This document shows positions 8,765-19,760 of a DNA stretch of 64,000 bases, in pieces. Source of the stretch: an uncultured bacterium (GTDB taxonomy: Bacteria; Armatimonadota; UBA5829); NCBI GenBank assembly GCA_938074205.1, contig CALJES010000018.1, positions 48,520 through 112,519 of the forward strand. The letters run 5' to 3'. The notes beneath the pieces are model-generated. The model worked only from the letters and a program-made list of their open reading frames with translations. It was not told the DNA's origin and ran no database searches. Within the stretch, counting starts at the first letter, position 1. Each line of letters starts with the position of its first letter. Made by a program: the position numbers and the translations under genes.

Positions 8765-9946
8765 ATGCTTCGCTTGGGAATTATCGGTTATGGTGCTCGC
8801 GCCCGCGGCTTGGTGAGCATAATGGAAAAATTCAATGCCGGCGTCCACGTTACGGCCGTAACTGACGTCCGCAACGATCAGATAGCTAGAGAAATGTCTG
8901 AGAGAGGCGAGGATCCCAGCCGTGTTACGTTCTACACCGATGCAGACGAAATGTTAGACAAGGAAAAACTGGACGGAGTTCTCATCGGTACACGGTGTTC
9001 ATTACACGCTTCTATGGCGGTGAAGGTGCTCGAGAGGAACATACCGCTCTTTCTGGAGAAACCTGTGGCGACAAGTATGCAAGACCTTATTCGATTGAGG
9101 GATGCAGCGGTAAAATCACGAAGTGAAGTGGTGGTTTCTTTTCCACTACGGGTTACTCCTCTGGTCCGTTTAGCAAAGGAGATCATCGATTCCGGTAAGA
9201 TTGGTACGGTTGAGCACGTCCAGGCTTGGAACAATGTTGGCTATGGCATTTGTTACTATATGGCCTGGTACCGTGACGAGAATGAGACCCAAGGCCTTTT
9301 CCTCCAAAAGGCAACTCACGACTTCGATTATATAAACTACCTTCTGGGAATCAAGCCAGTGTGGATCTGCGCGATTACTTCTAAACGCATCTACAAAGGT
9401 GATCGCCCGGCTGGACTGACATGTGATGAGTGCAACGAGTGGGAAGAGTGTATGGAGAGCCCATATCACTTGTTCTTTACCAGAGCCGAGACTCACGATG
9501 TGAGGAAGAATGGCAGACCGTGTGGGTTTGCAGTTGATACTGGGAATGAGGACTCCGGCAGTGCTATCGTGGAATACGAAACCGGCATGCATGTCTGTTA
9601 CAGCCAGAATTTCTTTGCAAGACGAAAAGCACACGCTCGAGGAGCGCGATTGCTTGGATACAGAGGTACCGTAGAGTTCGATTGGGCTACTGATGAGCTG
9701 AAAGTCTATATGCACCACGTTCCCCGCGTCGAAACCTACAAGACGGATACCAGCCAAATGTCACACGGCGGTGGTGACACCGTTCTTGCGGACAATTTCA
9801 TTCGGGTAATGCGCGGCGACGCGAAATCTGTGGCACCTCTGTCTGCTGGTATCCTAAGCGCGCTAATGTGTCTGAAGGCTAAAGAATCTGCAGCCACGCG
9901 CACGTTCCAAAAGATTGAGTTTCCCGACGCTTTAGCGCAATCTTGA
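8765..9946 (+). CDS. Gfo/Idh/MocA-family oxidoreductase with Cys-rich insertion
   Basis: This is a predicted NAD(P)-dependent sugar or inositol dehydrogenase of about 393 residues. The N-terminal Rossmann fold starts with LGIIGYGARARG, and the conserved EKPVA motif carries the catalytic/cofactor lysine. The C-terminal alpha/beta domain includes HDFDYINYLLG, the usual His-Asp region. Around residues 220-232 is a short cysteine-rich insertion (CDEC then EEC), which might bind a metal. The ATG at 8765 is chosen because of the GGGAGG 6 bases upstream; the frame is open further 5' but without a ribosome site. The substrate cannot be told from sequence. Confidence 0.88.
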   Translation: MLRLGIIGYGARARGLVSIMEKFNAGVHVTAVTDVRNDQIAREMSERGEDPSRVTFYTDADEMLDKEKLDGVLIGTRCSLHASMAVKVLERNIPLFLEKPVATSMQDLIRLRDAAVKSRSEVVVSFPLRVTPLVRLAKEIIDSGKIGTVEHVQAWNNVGYGICYYMAWYRDENETQGLFLQKATHDFDYINYLLGIKPVWICAITSKRIYKGDRPAGLTCDECNEWEECMESPYHLFFTRAETHDVRKNGRPCGFAVDTGNEDSGSAIVEYETGMHVCYSQNFFARRKAHARGARLLGYRGTVEFDWATDELKVYMHHVPRVETYKTDTSQMSHGGGDTVLADNFIRVMRGDAKSVAPLSAGILSALMCLKAKESAATRTFQKIEFPDALAQS

Positions 9947-10052
9947 TGAACGCGCGTGAGAACCCTTCAAACGAACCAGACATTCGATCACTTAAGTTCT
10001 TTTTTGCCTCTGAGAGCGGCAACCAATTTAGGATTGGCGACCACAAACAAAA

Positions 10053-10088
10053 TGCCCCTGTCGTCCACATTGGTTGGACACAGGGGAC
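10053..10088. terminator. Bidirectional hairpin terminator between the oxidoreductase and tpiA
   Basis: A near-perfect stem (CCCCTGT pairing with ACAGGGG, extended by GTCCA with TGGAC) sits between two convergent genes. On the minus strand it is followed by a T-rich CATTTTGTTT stretch, and on the plus strand by ATTATTTTTC. It can therefore stop both transcripts. Confidence 0.75.
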
Positions 10089-10123
10089 ATGCTATTATTT
10101 TTCTTTAGGCTATGTAGAATATG

Positions 10124-10924
10124 CTACAAAGCTGCCCTTACGATGGCTGCAAAGTCGGAAGCATTCAACGAAGCACCGCCAACAAGCGCTCCATCTATGT
10201 TCGGCTTATGGAGAAGCTCATACGCGTTGTCGGGTTTTACGCTGCCTCCGTACTGTATACGAATCGATTCTGCGATATCGGTTCCGTACATGTCAGCGAC
10301 GATTTCCCTGATAAGTCCACACACTCGATCTGCTTCGGTGGCATCACATACTTGTCCGGTACCAATTGCCCACACAGGCTCATATGCAATTACCATCTGT
10401 GAAGCCTGCTCTTTTGTAAAGCCCGCAACATCGATATTGATCTGCCTTGCAATAACTTCGTCTGTCTTGCCTTCCTCTCGTTCGGAAAGAAGCTCTCCGC
10501 AAGCGATGATGGGAGTCAATCCTGCTGCAAACGCTGCCTTGGCTTTCAAGTTTACCGTCTCGTCGCATTCCCCGAAGTACGAGAGCACTCCAGCCAACTC
10601 CTCATCCACCGTACCAAACCGACCTCGCGTTTCGGAATGCCCGATTATGACCCACTTGCAGCCGACATCTACCAGCATTTCAGGCGAGATCTGGCTTGTC
10701 CATGCACCCGAGGATTTCCAGAAACAGCTCTGAGCGCCAAGAGTGATGTTTGAGCCGTTCAGCCGCTCGCTCACAGCAGGAAGCGAAACAAAGGTTGGGC
10801 AAACGGCAATGTCAACCGAGTTTATATCGGCAACCAGTGGCTTCAGTTCATCTACTAAGGCGAGCGATTGGCTCACCGTGTTGTTCATTTTCCAGTTTCC
10901 AGCAATGAAAGGTCGTCTTTGCAT
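10124..10924 (-). CDS. tpiA: Triosephosphate isomerase
   Basis: TpiA interconverts dihydroxyacetone phosphate and glyceraldehyde 3-phosphate. The 266-residue TIM barrel has the N-terminal AGNWKMN substrate motif, the catalytic His in IIGHSETR, the catalytic Glu in the AYEPVWAIGTG motif followed by flexible loop 6, and the phosphate-binding YGGSVKPDNA loop. It lies downstream of pgk in the order gapA-pgk-tpiA, but a hairpin sits between pgk and tpiA, so readthrough or an own promoter is needed. Confidence 0.97.
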   Translation of the reverse strand: MQRRPFIAGNWKMNNTVSQSLALVDELKPLVADINSVDIAVCPTFVSLPAVSERLNGSNITLGAQSCFWKSSGAWTSQISPEMLVDVGCKWVIIGHSETRGRFGTVDEELAGVLSYFGECDETVNLKAKAAFAAGLTPIIACGELLSEREEGKTDEVIARQINIDVAGFTKEQASQMVIAYEPVWAIGTGQVCDATEADRVCGLIREIVADMYGTDIAESIRIQYGGSVKPDNAYELLHKPNIDGALVGGASLNASDFAAIVRAAL

Positions 10925-10979
10925 GGTCTTTCTCGATAACCACCTCTCGGTTTTTCCAGGCGAATAAATCTAATCTACA

Positions 10980-11010
10980 AAATGGGCAGCCTGTCGCGTA
11001 CAGGCTGCCC
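10980..11010 (-). terminator. Hairpin terminator after pgk
   Basis: A perfect 11-bp stem, GGGCAGCCTGT with ACAGGCTGCCC and a 5-base loop, is followed on the minus strand by ATTTTG. It lies just after the pgk stop and before tpiA, so it may attenuate expression of tpiA from the gapA promoter. Confidence 0.75.
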
Positions 11011-11026
11011 AACATTATCCTTCTGT

Positions 11027-12262
11027 TTACTTATCTTGGAGTGCAGCTACGCCGGGCAACTCTCTACCTTCTAGGAATTCCAAAGACGCTCCCCCTCCAG
11101 TAGACACGTGGTCTATTTTGTCAGCATACCCCAATTGTTCCACGGCAGCAGCTGAATCTCCACCGCCGACGATGGTAGTGCCGGGACACTCTGCCATAGC
11201 TTGAGCTATTCCCAGAGTGCCTTTAGCGAACCTGGGATCCTCGAACACACCCATCGGACCGTTCCATACCACAGTTTTGGCGGACTTGATCTTGTCTGCG
11301 TATACTTTTACAGTCTCGGGACCGATATCAAGCCCACGGTAGCCATCAGGTATTGAAGTCGACGGAACAACCTGGATATTTACGTTCTCCGGCACGCCCG
11401 ATGGTATGTCGAAATCTGCCGGCAGTTCAACAGCCACGGTGTCCACTGGCAACATCAACTCAACTCCACGGTCTTTTGCCTTTTGCAGCGCCTGGTTTGC
11501 CAACGCGATGCCGTCAACATCAACCATGGAGTTTCCTACACTGTATTCTTGAGCCTTCAGAAACGTGTAGGTCATAGCGCCTCCGATAAGGAGGGCGTCC
11601 ACCTTGTTAAGAAGGTTATCTATCACCTTGATCTTGTCGGAAACCTTGACGCCACCCAAGACCGCAACAAATGGCCTATCTGGGCTTTCCAGGGCCTTGC
11701 CCAGGTAATCTAACTCCTTCTCCATAAGGAAACCGGCCACCCCAGGCAGTATACGAGCAACGCCTTCGGTGGAGGCGTGAGCTCTGTGCGCTGTCCCAAA
11801 CGCATCGTTCACATATACCTCACCGAGTGACGCAAGCTGCTTAGCAAACTCGGGATCGTTCTTTTCTTCAGCCTTGTAGAAGCGCACATTCTCGAGAAGG
11901 ACAACTTCTCCCTCCGACATCGCTGCAACTGCATTGGCCACTTCTTCGCCGATGCAGTCATTGAGCTTCTTGACGGGCTTGCCAATGAGATCTGAAAGGC
12001 GCTTGGCCACTGGGTCGAGGTTATACTTCTTCACTGACTCAGCGTCGGCCTTACCAGTGTCGTCGTGCTTTGGTCGGCCAAGGTGGGACATCAGAATGAT
12101 CTTAGCCCCCTGATCCATTAGATATTTGATGGTGGGCAGCGCCGCAACTATTCTTCTGTCGTCGGTTATGTTCCGTTCGGCATCGAGTGGTACGTTGAAG
12201 TCGACCCGCACGAGAACTCGTTTGCCGTGCACGTCGATATCTCGAACAGTCTTCTTTTTCAT
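11027..12262 (-). CDS. pgk: Phosphoglycerate kinase
   Basis: Pgk makes ATP from 1,3-bisphosphoglycerate in lower glycolysis. The 411-residue protein has the canonical N-terminal [13 protein letters not shown] signature, the SHLGRPK substrate site, the [11 protein letters not shown] hinge region, and the C-terminal nucleotide-binding motif [13 protein letters not shown] followed by the [13 protein letters not shown] loop. It is 67 bp downstream of gapA and is probably cotranscribed with it. Confidence 0.98.
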   Translation of the reverse strand: MKKKTVRDIDVHGKRVLVRVDFNVPLDAERNITDDRRIVAALPTIKYLMDQGAKIILMSHLGRPKHDDTGKADAESVKKYNLDPVAKRLSDLIGKPVKKLNDCIGEEVANAVAAMSEGEVVLLENVRFYKAEEKNDPEFAKQLASLGEVYVNDAFGTAHRAHASTEGVARILPGVAGFLMEKELDYLGKALESPDRPFVAVLGGVKVSDKIKVIDNLLNKVDALLIGGAMTYTFLKAQEYSVGNSMVDVDGIALANQALQKAKDRGVELMLPVDTVAVELPADFDIPSGVPENVNIQVVPSTSIPDGYRGLDIGPETVKVYADKIKSAKTVVWNGPMGVFEDPRFAKGTLGIAQAMAECPGTTIVGGGDSAAAVEQLGYADKIDHVSTGGGASLEFLEGRELPGVAALQDK

Positions 12263-12329
12263 CGAAGTAACCTCCGCTCAAATCTAGCCTTCGGTACCAA
12301 GCTAGGCTCGGTCCGACAATAGGAGCCGG

Positions 12330-13394
<1,065 letters not shown>

Positions 13395-13441
13395 TTAAGT
13401 CCGCCAGGTGATGCACCGTCCTAGCGGACAAATGCCTATCT

Positions 13442-13470
13442 ATTCTACCCGTTGAGGCGCTACCTGTCAA
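13442..13470 (-). promoter_or_regulatory. Sigma-70-type promoter of gapA
   Basis: On the minus strand TTGACA (13465-13470) is separated by 17 bp from TAGAAT (13442-13447). The expected start of transcription, near 13435, leaves a leader of about 65 bases before the gapA ATG. Confidence 0.8.
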
Positions 13471-13553
13471 ACTTAATGGCGGGCGTTCTTATGCTGCAGT
13501 GCGGGATCTTGAGGGGGATTCCCGAAAGGACACTTTCTCCACCCGTAAATAAA

Positions 13554-13586
13554 GGGTCCTATGGGTCGAGTAGACCCATAGGACCC
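13554..13586 (-). terminator. Strong hairpin terminator after hppA
   Basis: A perfect 14-bp stem (GGGTCCTATGGGTC with its complement, 5-base loop) lies just downstream of the hppA stop. On the minus strand it is followed by TTTATTT. Confidence 0.85.
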
Positions 13587-13608
13587 ACATAATGCACAGA
13601 GCTCAGAC

Positions 13609-16074
13609 CTACACCGCTGAAGGTTCTTTTTCTTCAAGTGCTTCGCCGGAACTTCCGGAAGTCTCGCCCGTTTCGGCCTCCAAACCTCCCCGCTTCGACC
13701 ACAGAGTGGCTCCAGCAAGAGCTAGAACTGCTACGACGACAATTGCCGTTCTAGCTGCGTTCGAAATAGGCTGGATAGCAATCGGGGCGACCAATATAGC
13801 CACAAGGTTCATAACCTTTATGAGCGGGTTTAAGGCGGGGCCGGCGGTGTCTTTGAACGGATCTCCAACTGTGTCGCCTACCACACCTGCTTTGTGTTCG
13901 TCTGTTCCCTTGCCACCGAACATACCTGCCTCTATGGTCTTCTTGGCGTTATCCCAGAGCCCACCGGTGTTGGCAAGCAGCACCGCCATTAGCTGTCCCG
14001 ACAAAATGGCACCAGCCAAGAATCCGCCCAACGCAGCAGCTCCTTTTACTGGGTCTTCGTAGCCCAAACCAAACCCGACCAGAATCGGAGCGCTTACGGC
14101 AAGCACGGCAGGACTTAGAAGCTCTTTCTGCGCTGCTGCGGTCGAGATCTCGACACATCGCTGATAATCAGGCTTGCCCTTGTCTGAGCCGGAGCGAGGA
14201 TCGTAATCCATTATACCCACTATCTCGCGGAACTGCCGCCGAACCTCCTCCACCAACTGGAATGCGGCTCGACTGACAGCGTTTATCGCGAACGAGCAGA
14301 ATAGGAAGGGAACTGCGCCGCCGATTAGAAGCCCAATGAATACCTGTGTCCAGTCTATCCGCAATCCTACCTCCAGCAAATTCGCGTCTGCCATGAACGA
14401 CCTGAAAAGCGCAGTGGCAGCAATAACCGCGGTGGCAATAGCTAGTCCCTTAGTCAGTGCCTTGGTGGTGTTGCCCACCGCATCCAGCTTGGCAACTATC
14501 TTGTGAGCATTGGAATCTTCCCCTGCATCCTTTAGTGCCCCAGACATCTCGAATATACCGTTTGCATTGTCTGAAATGGGTCCGTAGGTATCCATCGCAA
14601 GCATGAAGCCAGTTGTAGAGAGAAGTCCGAGGCCGGAAAGCGCGATTCCGTATGCTGCTAGTGCAGGATCACCCTTGAACAAGAGCATAGCGGCGAGGAT
14701 AGTCAAACAGATGGCAACTATACCCCATACGCTCGATTCTAAGCCGGATGCAAATCCTGTCAGGATAACGGTCGCCGGACCGGTCTTGGCAGCTTTGGCA
14801 GTCTCTTGTACTGGCTTGTATCGAGTAGAGGTGAAGTACTCAGTAAGTCGGCCTATCACCAGCGCAAGTAGGATACCTACCAGATTAGCCGTGGCAAACC
14901 TCCACCATTCAAAGCCCTCTATCGGTATCCTTACAGCGAACACGTAGTATGACACAAGGTAGAACCCTATTATTCCGAACAACGCAGATACCCAAAAACC
15001 TACGTTAATAGGTTGCATGGGATCCATATCTATATCGTCTCTACCTCGAACCGAGTAGACGCCGATAATCGAAGCAATAACACCGACGGCCCTCATTAGA
15101 AGGGGGTAAACCACCAAAGCAAGAACAGCGGCTCCGCCGCCAACTGCCGCAGCTGCAGCAGCACCAAGAATGATGGCAGCAACAAGAGTTACCTCGTAGC
15201 TTTCGAACACATCAGCTGCCATACCGGCGCAGTCGCCGACGTTGTCACCGACGTTGTCCGCTATAGTTGCCGCATTGCGAGGATCGTCCTCGGGTATGTT
15301 CTTTTCGATCTTACCGACTAAATCAGCACCCACGTCTGCAGCCTTGGTATATATGCCGCCGCCTATTCTCATAAACAGCGCCGCAAGACAGCCTCCGAAC
15401 CCAAAGCCCACGAGTACCTTCATCGACTCTTTGCCAAAGAAAAAGAAAACAAGGCAGGCGCCTAGCAGTCCAAGTCCTACAGTGGCCATGCCGGAAACGC
15501 CACCTGCACGGAATGCAACATACAGCGCCTTTCGGAAGCTGGACAACGCAGCATTGGCCACTCTCACGTTCGCTCGGACAGCCATCATCATGCCGACAAG
15601 GCCTGCTATATAAGATGCAGCTACACCTAACACAAACGCTATCGATACGCCCGCGTAAACCGGAATTGCGTTGAGTCTAATATCTTTGCTTCCAAACTCA
15701 GGCAGCGGCTTGTAGAGGAAATACAACCCGATGGCGATGATTATAACGAACCAAATCATCGTTTTCATCTGCCGCTTGAGGTAGGCCCAGGCACCTTCCT
15801 GCACCGCTGCAGAGACAGCTTGCATACCGCGCGAACCAGGGTCTTCTTTCATAATGGCTCTGAACCATGCGGCACCGAACAGCAATCCCAGAACCGCGCA
15901 CGCGAAGACTATGCCTACGGCAGGCCACATGATATCGAGTTTGCTGAAATCGGGTAGTTCAATTGCTTCACCAGCAAAGGCTGCAGGAGTAACCAGCAAA
16001 AGTAGAACTGCGACCGCCACACTGGCAGTTAGCAGCTTTGCAAGGATCGGCAGGGAACAATGATTGCGCTGCAT
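13609..16074 (-). CDS. hppA: Membrane-bound ion-translocating pyrophosphatase
   Basis: This integral membrane enzyme couples pyrophosphate hydrolysis to proton or sodium export. It has about 821 residues with some 16 membrane segments. Acidic pyrophosphate-binding motifs are clear: GGIYTKAADVGADLVGK, DNVGDNVGDCAGMAADVFES and the C-terminal DTVGDPFKDTAGPALNP. The motif GNTTKALTKG carries Lys where potassium-dependent enzymes have Ala, which places it with the K+-independent subtype (family knowledge). The ATG at 16074 is chosen because of the AGGAGG site 8-13 bases upstream; a signal-like leader ending in AFA precedes the first core helix. Confidence 0.96.
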   Translation of the reverse strand: MQRNHCSLPILAKLLTASVAVAVLLLLVTPAAFAGEAIELPDFSKLDIMWPAVGIVFACAVLGLLFGAAWFRAIMKEDPGSRGMQAVSAAVQEGAWAYLKRQMKTMIWFVIIIAIGLYFLYKPLPEFGSKDIRLNAIPVYAGVSIAFVLGVAASYIAGLVGMMMAVRANVRVANAALSSFRKALYVAFRAGGVSGMATVGLGLLGACLVFFFFGKESMKVLVGFGFGGCLAALFMRIGGGIYTKAADVGADLVGKIEKNIPEDDPRNAATIADNVGDNVGDCAGMAADVFESYEVTLVAAIILGAAAAAAVGGGAAVLALVVYPLLMRAVGVIASIIGVYSVRGRDDIDMDPMQPINVGFWVSALFGIIGFYLVSYYVFAVRIPIEGFEWWRFATANLVGILLALVIGRLTEYFTSTRYKPVQETAKAAKTGPATVILTGFASGLESSVWGIVAICLTILAAMLLFKGDPALAAYGIALSGLGLLSTTGFMLAMDTYGPISDNANGIFEMSGALKDAGEDSNAHKIVAKLDAVGNTTKALTKGLAIATAVIAATALFRSFMADANLLEVGLRIDWTQVFIGLLIGGAVPFLFCSFAINAVSRAAFQLVEEVRRQFREIVGIMDYDPRSGSDKGKPDYQRCVEISTAAAQKELLSPAVLAVSAPILVGFGLGYEDPVKGAAALGGFLAGAILSGQLMAVLLANTGGLWDNAKKTIEAGMFGGKGTDEHKAGVVGDTVGDPFKDTAGPALNPLIKVMNLVAILVAPIAIQPISNAARTAIVVVAVLALAGATLWSKRGGLEAETGETSGSSGEALEEKEPSAV

Positions 16075-16178
16075 AGGTCTTTCCTCCTCTACGCAAAATA
16101 AATGCCGCCGCTCGTCTTCTGTGCTCTTCTGCGTGAAGGCGAGGTCTGCGGCTGCTACGGTCACGGATGACCGCGTTA

Positions 16179-16207
16179 ATTATATGCCTACACCCAGTTA
16201 CTGTCAA
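16179..16207 (-). promoter_or_regulatory. Perfect-consensus promoter of hppA
   Basis: On the minus strand TTGACA (16202-16207) and TATAAT (16179-16184) are exactly 17 bp apart, a full match to the sigma-70 consensus. It implies strong, largely constitutive expression of the pyrophosphatase, with a leader of about 100 bases. Confidence 0.88.
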
Positions 16208-16375
16208 CACGAGAAGCACTCGTGATGCAACAGAGACCGGAGATGGGCGGGACACCACAGACATTCAAATGGGCTGAGCGTATGACGCCTCATTAAGAAG
16301 ATGCTTCGCAAAGTGCACGCAACTGCTACACTCGTGTCGGTTGATATTAGATGCAAGGAGTGCAAAATATTACGA

Positions 16376-16408
16376 ACAAGCCCCAGGTCAAGAGGCCTGG
16401 AGCTTGCT
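16376..16408 (-). terminator. Probable terminator after the GH172-like gene
   Basis: An inverted repeat (AAGC-CCCAGG with CCTGG-GCTT) lies just past the stop of the minus-strand gene ending at 16438. The T-run after it is weak, so the call is tentative. The rest of 16208-16375 shows no gene. Confidence 0.45.
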
Positions 16409-16437
16409 TGTACCGTTCCGTAGTTTATGATCTCGTG

Positions 16438-17535
16438 TTACTTCTTTTTCGGCTCGTACTGCGGCTCGTTGGGTCTTGGCAAGCGTTCCTCAACTGGTGG
16501 CAAGGGCGGGCCGCCTCTCTTTGGCTTAGAGAGATAGTAATACGCAGTGCTCGAGTAATCGTTTGACAACTTGTTTGCGTGGCCGTGTTCGATGGTAACG
16601 CGAATGCTCTTGCGAAACCTTATCGGATCTTCGATGTGATATCGGTATACGGTATTCTTGCCCTTCCATCTCCAGTTGTCGTTGCCCGAATACAGGATTA
16701 CGCCGTGATACGGAGCGTTGTACTCCTGGGTTGGACAATAGGCACAGTGGAACCAGTCCTCAGTTCCCGTTCCGTGCAAGCTCGGAGGCCATTCTTCACC
16801 ATCGATAAATATCATGTCGTCGCCTTCGCCGTACCAATCGTTGGGATTTCGCTGGAAGCAATCAATGTCCAGATGGGCACCGCAATATATGCCGTCGCCC
16901 TCTACTTCGCAGATAACGTAGTTGTGTTCCCCTGATGTGTTGAAAAACCTCGGATCGTCTTGTATTGAGCGATCGGCATAGCTCCTTCCTTCTTCGAAAG
17001 CCCAACCCTTCGTATCTGCTTCTCTCCGCCATTGGACGTGGAAATACGCTAGATCCTTTACAGCTTCCACGGACGGGTAGAGCTCATAGTCTATGTAGAA
17101 ATAGTGCGCGTAGTCTTCCTGTCCCTGATTCTCGACCTCAATAACCGCCCTTTCCTTGAAAGGCATTGGCCACCAGCTGTTAAAACCTTTTCCGTTTTGA
17201 GGGCTCATTTGCAAGGGAAGTGTTATGAAGTTCTTGCGCATACCGTGGCCCAATCCGAAGAAATCACCAATGGGACACTCAACACTCGGCTCAGGACAAT
17301 TGTCCCAATACATTCTAAGTACTATGCGTCGACAGTAGTCTTCGTTCTTTATTCCGAGTGTCATCCATATATGCTTGATGCAACCCGGTCCGCTGATGTC
17401 TGCAAGAACTCTTTTCTCGCCGGGCTGTATGCGCCACGCATCGGCGTTACCCCCTCTCGTGTCGTAGCTCGATATCCGTTTGCTAACATAATCTCGAAGC
17501 TTGGGTAGAGATGCCAGGCTAGTTTGTCCGATCAC
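16438..17535 (-). CDS. GH172-type (DUF2961) protein
   Basis: This 365-residue protein belongs to the DUF2961 family, some members of which act on difructose dianhydride or alpha-D-fructofuranosides/arabinofuranosides (GH172). Typical segments are SSYDTRGGNADAW near the N-terminus, DISGPGCIKHIWMT, and the late GTGTEDWFHCAYCP motif with the conserved Glu. There is no signal peptide. It is followed on the same strand by sequence leading to hppA. The exact substrate cannot be inferred. Confidence 0.85.
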   Translation of the reverse strand: MIGQTSLASLPKLRDYVSKRISSYDTRGGNADAWRIQPGEKRVLADISGPGCIKHIWMTLGIKNEDYCRRIVLRMYWDNCPEPSVECPIGDFFGLGHGMRKNFITLPLQMSPQNGKGFNSWWPMPFKERAVIEVENQGQEDYAHYFYIDYELYPSVEAVKDLAYFHVQWRREADTKGWAFEEGRSYADRSIQDDPRFFNTSGEHNYVICEVEGDGIYCGAHLDIDCFQRNPNDWYGEGDDMIFIDGEEWPPSLHGTGTEDWFHCAYCPTQEYNAPYHGVILYSGNDNWRWKGKNTVYRYHIEDPIRFRKSIRVTIEHGHANKLSNDYSSTAYYYLSKPKRGGPPLPPVEERLPRPNEPQYEPKKK

Positions 17536-17739
17536 TTCAGATAGAACCTCCTCACGCAGTTGCTCGATAGTTTGGCAAAATGTTAGCCATTGTTCGATTT
17601 TTCATTATGCGAGCCCGCACTGAGCTCCTCCTGCTAGCGGGTGCGCTTTTGGACATTGACCTGAGAACCTATGGCGCGGCGGTATCAATACCAATCACCT
17701 GATGGTATGCGGTGCTAACCGTTCGGGCGGTGTATAAAG

Positions 17740-19149
17740 CTAGTCCACGGGTGAAGGTTTTTCAGTATTATGTGACATCTTTTCAGGTAGCATCCAAACT
17801 TTATCTCCTGCCCGATTGGAAAAATAAAGCCTGCACTCTGATCGTTCGAACGGGTTACCGTCGCACCAAATCGTGTAGAAATCAGGGTGGGCGTTTATGG
17901 GGCGGCGGCAATTGTTATTGTTTAGCCGGCTGTTCCTTGTGACTTGCCGCTCCCTCATCCAAGTTTTCCCTTCATCAGTTGACTTCCAGATCACAACTTC
18001 TCCTCCGCATCCCCACGGTTGCGGCCCTGATTCTGTTGGCGCCACGACTCGCCAGGTGCCGTCCTCCTCAACCCAAATTGCCCCAGTGTCGTAGTTGTGG
18101 TCGGACGTAGTGACGGTGTGAATATCCCACTTAGAGCCTTTCCAGTGAGCGACAGTCCAGAGCCGAAGCCCGTTCTTAGGGCCTGATTCATAGCCCTTAC
18201 TGAGCACGTATAATACGATTGGCCGGCCTTGAGCGTCGAAATTCAAGTCCTTAACATAAACAAGGAGCTTTTCGCTTTGATGATAATCGTGCACCAGGGC
18301 CTCATTTGCTGGGGAGCCAAGTGGTGTATTCAAAGGTATGCCGGCAGCGTTAGTCCATGTCTTACCGAAGTCAGCTGATTCCATATAGTACAGGTTCGTT
18401 CTTCCATTTAGACCTACGCCAGGAGGATGCCAGTCGAAAGCAGTGCCGCGCTTATTCTGCCACGACCAGCTTACTTGGTAGTGACCGCCAAATCCAACAA
18501 TCTTGCGGTCCTCAGACCAAGTTTTGCCGTCTGGACTGGTGCTCACATACAGTTCCCGTCCGGCGGTGTACTTCGTGAAGAGCAGCATGAATCCAAAACC
18601 GGGGTAGTAAAACGGCTGCGGATAGCTAAACTCCTTCTGCAGCACTTGCTCGAAGCAATCCACGGAATACGGTGTAGTGCTTCGGAATATGAATGCATCT
18701 TTTCGACCGTGCGACGGCGCAAACACCCAAACGTAACCATCATCATCTATCGCGATCGTCGGGTTGTGGTGAGCGTCGCCCGGATCGTGCCCTGTGTTCT
18801 TCTGCATTACAACCGTTGGTCTTGGAACCGTACCCGATTTGTGATCATAATAACTTGCCATTATGAGCAAGTCTGGTGAATCCGGTCCCGGCGAACCGCC
18901 GTAAACGAAAAAGGTCTTCTCGGCCCTGGGCGAGTAGACAGCCATAGGAAGGTGTTTTGCGCAGAAAACAGCCATTCCACCGCTGTACTTCCAGCCGTAC
19001 TCGTCTCCCGAAGGCTGGTTTGCGTACCAGATCCCTCGATAACCATTCTCCTTGCGCTGTTCTGCGTCGCCCAGAGCCGACAGGGCAATCAGTATACACG
19101 CTAGCACCAGGTTGCCCCTCACCACTTTCACTGTAATCACAGTATGCAC
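17740..19149 (-). CDS. Secreted BNR-repeat (sialidase-fold-like) protein
   Basis: This 469-residue protein has an N-terminal export signal (hydrophobic LVLACILIALSALG) and several Asp-box-like repeats (S-x-D-x-G-x-x-W, for example STSPDGKTWS, ESADFGKTW and STDEGKTW), which mark a six-bladed beta-propeller like the BNR_4 family. The HHNPTIAIDDDGYVW stretch is characteristic. It is likely an extracytoplasmic glycan-active or glycan-binding protein. The start is uncertain: GTG at 19149 or in-frame GTGs shortly after it. Confidence 0.8.
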   Translation of the reverse strand: MHTVITVKVVRGNLVLACILIALSALGDAEQRKENGYRGIWYANQPSGDEYGWKYSGGMAVFCAKHLPMAVYSPRAEKTFFVYGGSPGPDSPDLLIMASYYDHKSGTVPRPTVVMQKNTGHDPGDAHHNPTIAIDDDGYVWVFAPSHGRKDAFIFRSTTPYSVDCFEQVLQKEFSYPQPFYYPGFGFMLLFTKYTAGRELYVSTSPDGKTWSEDRKIVGFGGHYQVSWSWQNKRGTAFDWHPPGVGLNGRTNLYYMESADFGKTWTNAAGIPLNTPLGSPANEALVHDYHQSEKLLVYVKDLNFDAQGRPIVLYVLSKGYESGPKNGLRLWTVAHWKGSKWDIHTVTTSDHNYDTGAIWVEEDGTWRVVAPTESGPQPWGCGGEVVIWKSTDEGKTWMRERQVTRNSRLNNNNCRRPINAHPDFYTIWCDGNPFERSECRLYFSNRAGDKVWMLPEKMSHNTEKPSPVD

Positions 19150-19170
19150 TTCATGCTTCTCGAAAATATT

Positions 19171-19647
19171 TTATCCTGTGACTTTCTTCACCAGAGCAGC
19201 CACTCGTTCTCCCATCCGCCGACACTGAGTCTCCACTCGCTGATCCGGAGCGTTGATCGATACTCGGCCGTAGTGATCGCCCTGCGGATCACCCTGGATG
19301 ATCATTCCGTGGATAAGCATTGCGTTTAGGATGTCTAGTATGGTGGTCTCATTTCCGCCACCAATATTCGCTGCGCTAGAGAATGCTGCTCCTACTTTGC
19401 CGTCCAGTCTTCCATGGTAGCGCACGCTCTCGTCAAAAAGTTTTTTCAGTTCCCACGCCATTGATCCGTAATAAGTGGGACTGCCTGCAACAATGCCGTC
19501 ATAATTGAGCAAGTCTTCCGGCGTTGTTTGCTCGACGCGTTTTACATCGACGTCAACTCCGCCAGCTGTTATACCTTCGGCAATCAAGTTTGCCATTTTT
19601 TCAGTGTTTCCTGATCGGGAATAATAGACAACCAATACCTTTGCCAT
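19171..19647 (-). CDS. Flavodoxin-like NAD(P)H:quinone oxidoreductase-type protein
   Basis: This 158-residue flavodoxin-fold protein has an FMN phosphate loop at the N-terminus (VVYYSRSGNTEKMA) and the second FMN loop GSPTYYGSMAWELK. The GGNETTILDIL region resembles the WrbA/flavodoxin group. The ATG at 19647 is preferred since a GGGAGG ribosome site precedes it by 9 bases; upstream in-frame codons lack one. It likely shuttles electrons to quinones or small molecules. It lies 21 bp upstream of the BNR protein gene on the same strand. Confidence 0.85.
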   Translation of the reverse strand: MAKVLVVYYSRSGNTEKMANLIAEGITAGGVDVDVKRVEQTTPEDLLNYDGIVAGSPTYYGSMAWELKKLFDESVRYHGRLDGKVGAAFSSAANIGGGNETTILDILNAMLIHGMIIQGDPQGDHYGRVSINAPDQRVETQCRRMGERVAALVKKVTG

Positions 19648-19760
19648 GTCAATCGACCTCCCTCGGAACAGTTTCACCTCTGGCATTAATACCTAAAAAT
19701 ACGCGAGCCCAAATTCCTTCTCTTGAGTTATTCTCATCTGAGAACTATCATGTCGGAGCT

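Noticed and set aside
13592..14062. 156-codon plus-strand frame opposite the end of hppA
   Set aside because: It is the antisense of a strongly conserved membrane gene and has no ribosome site; the hppA terminator lies at its start.
16075..16164. Longer hppA with start at 16164
   Set aside because: The extra residues are not membrane-like and no ribosome site is present, whereas ATG 16074 has AGGAGG at proper spacing.
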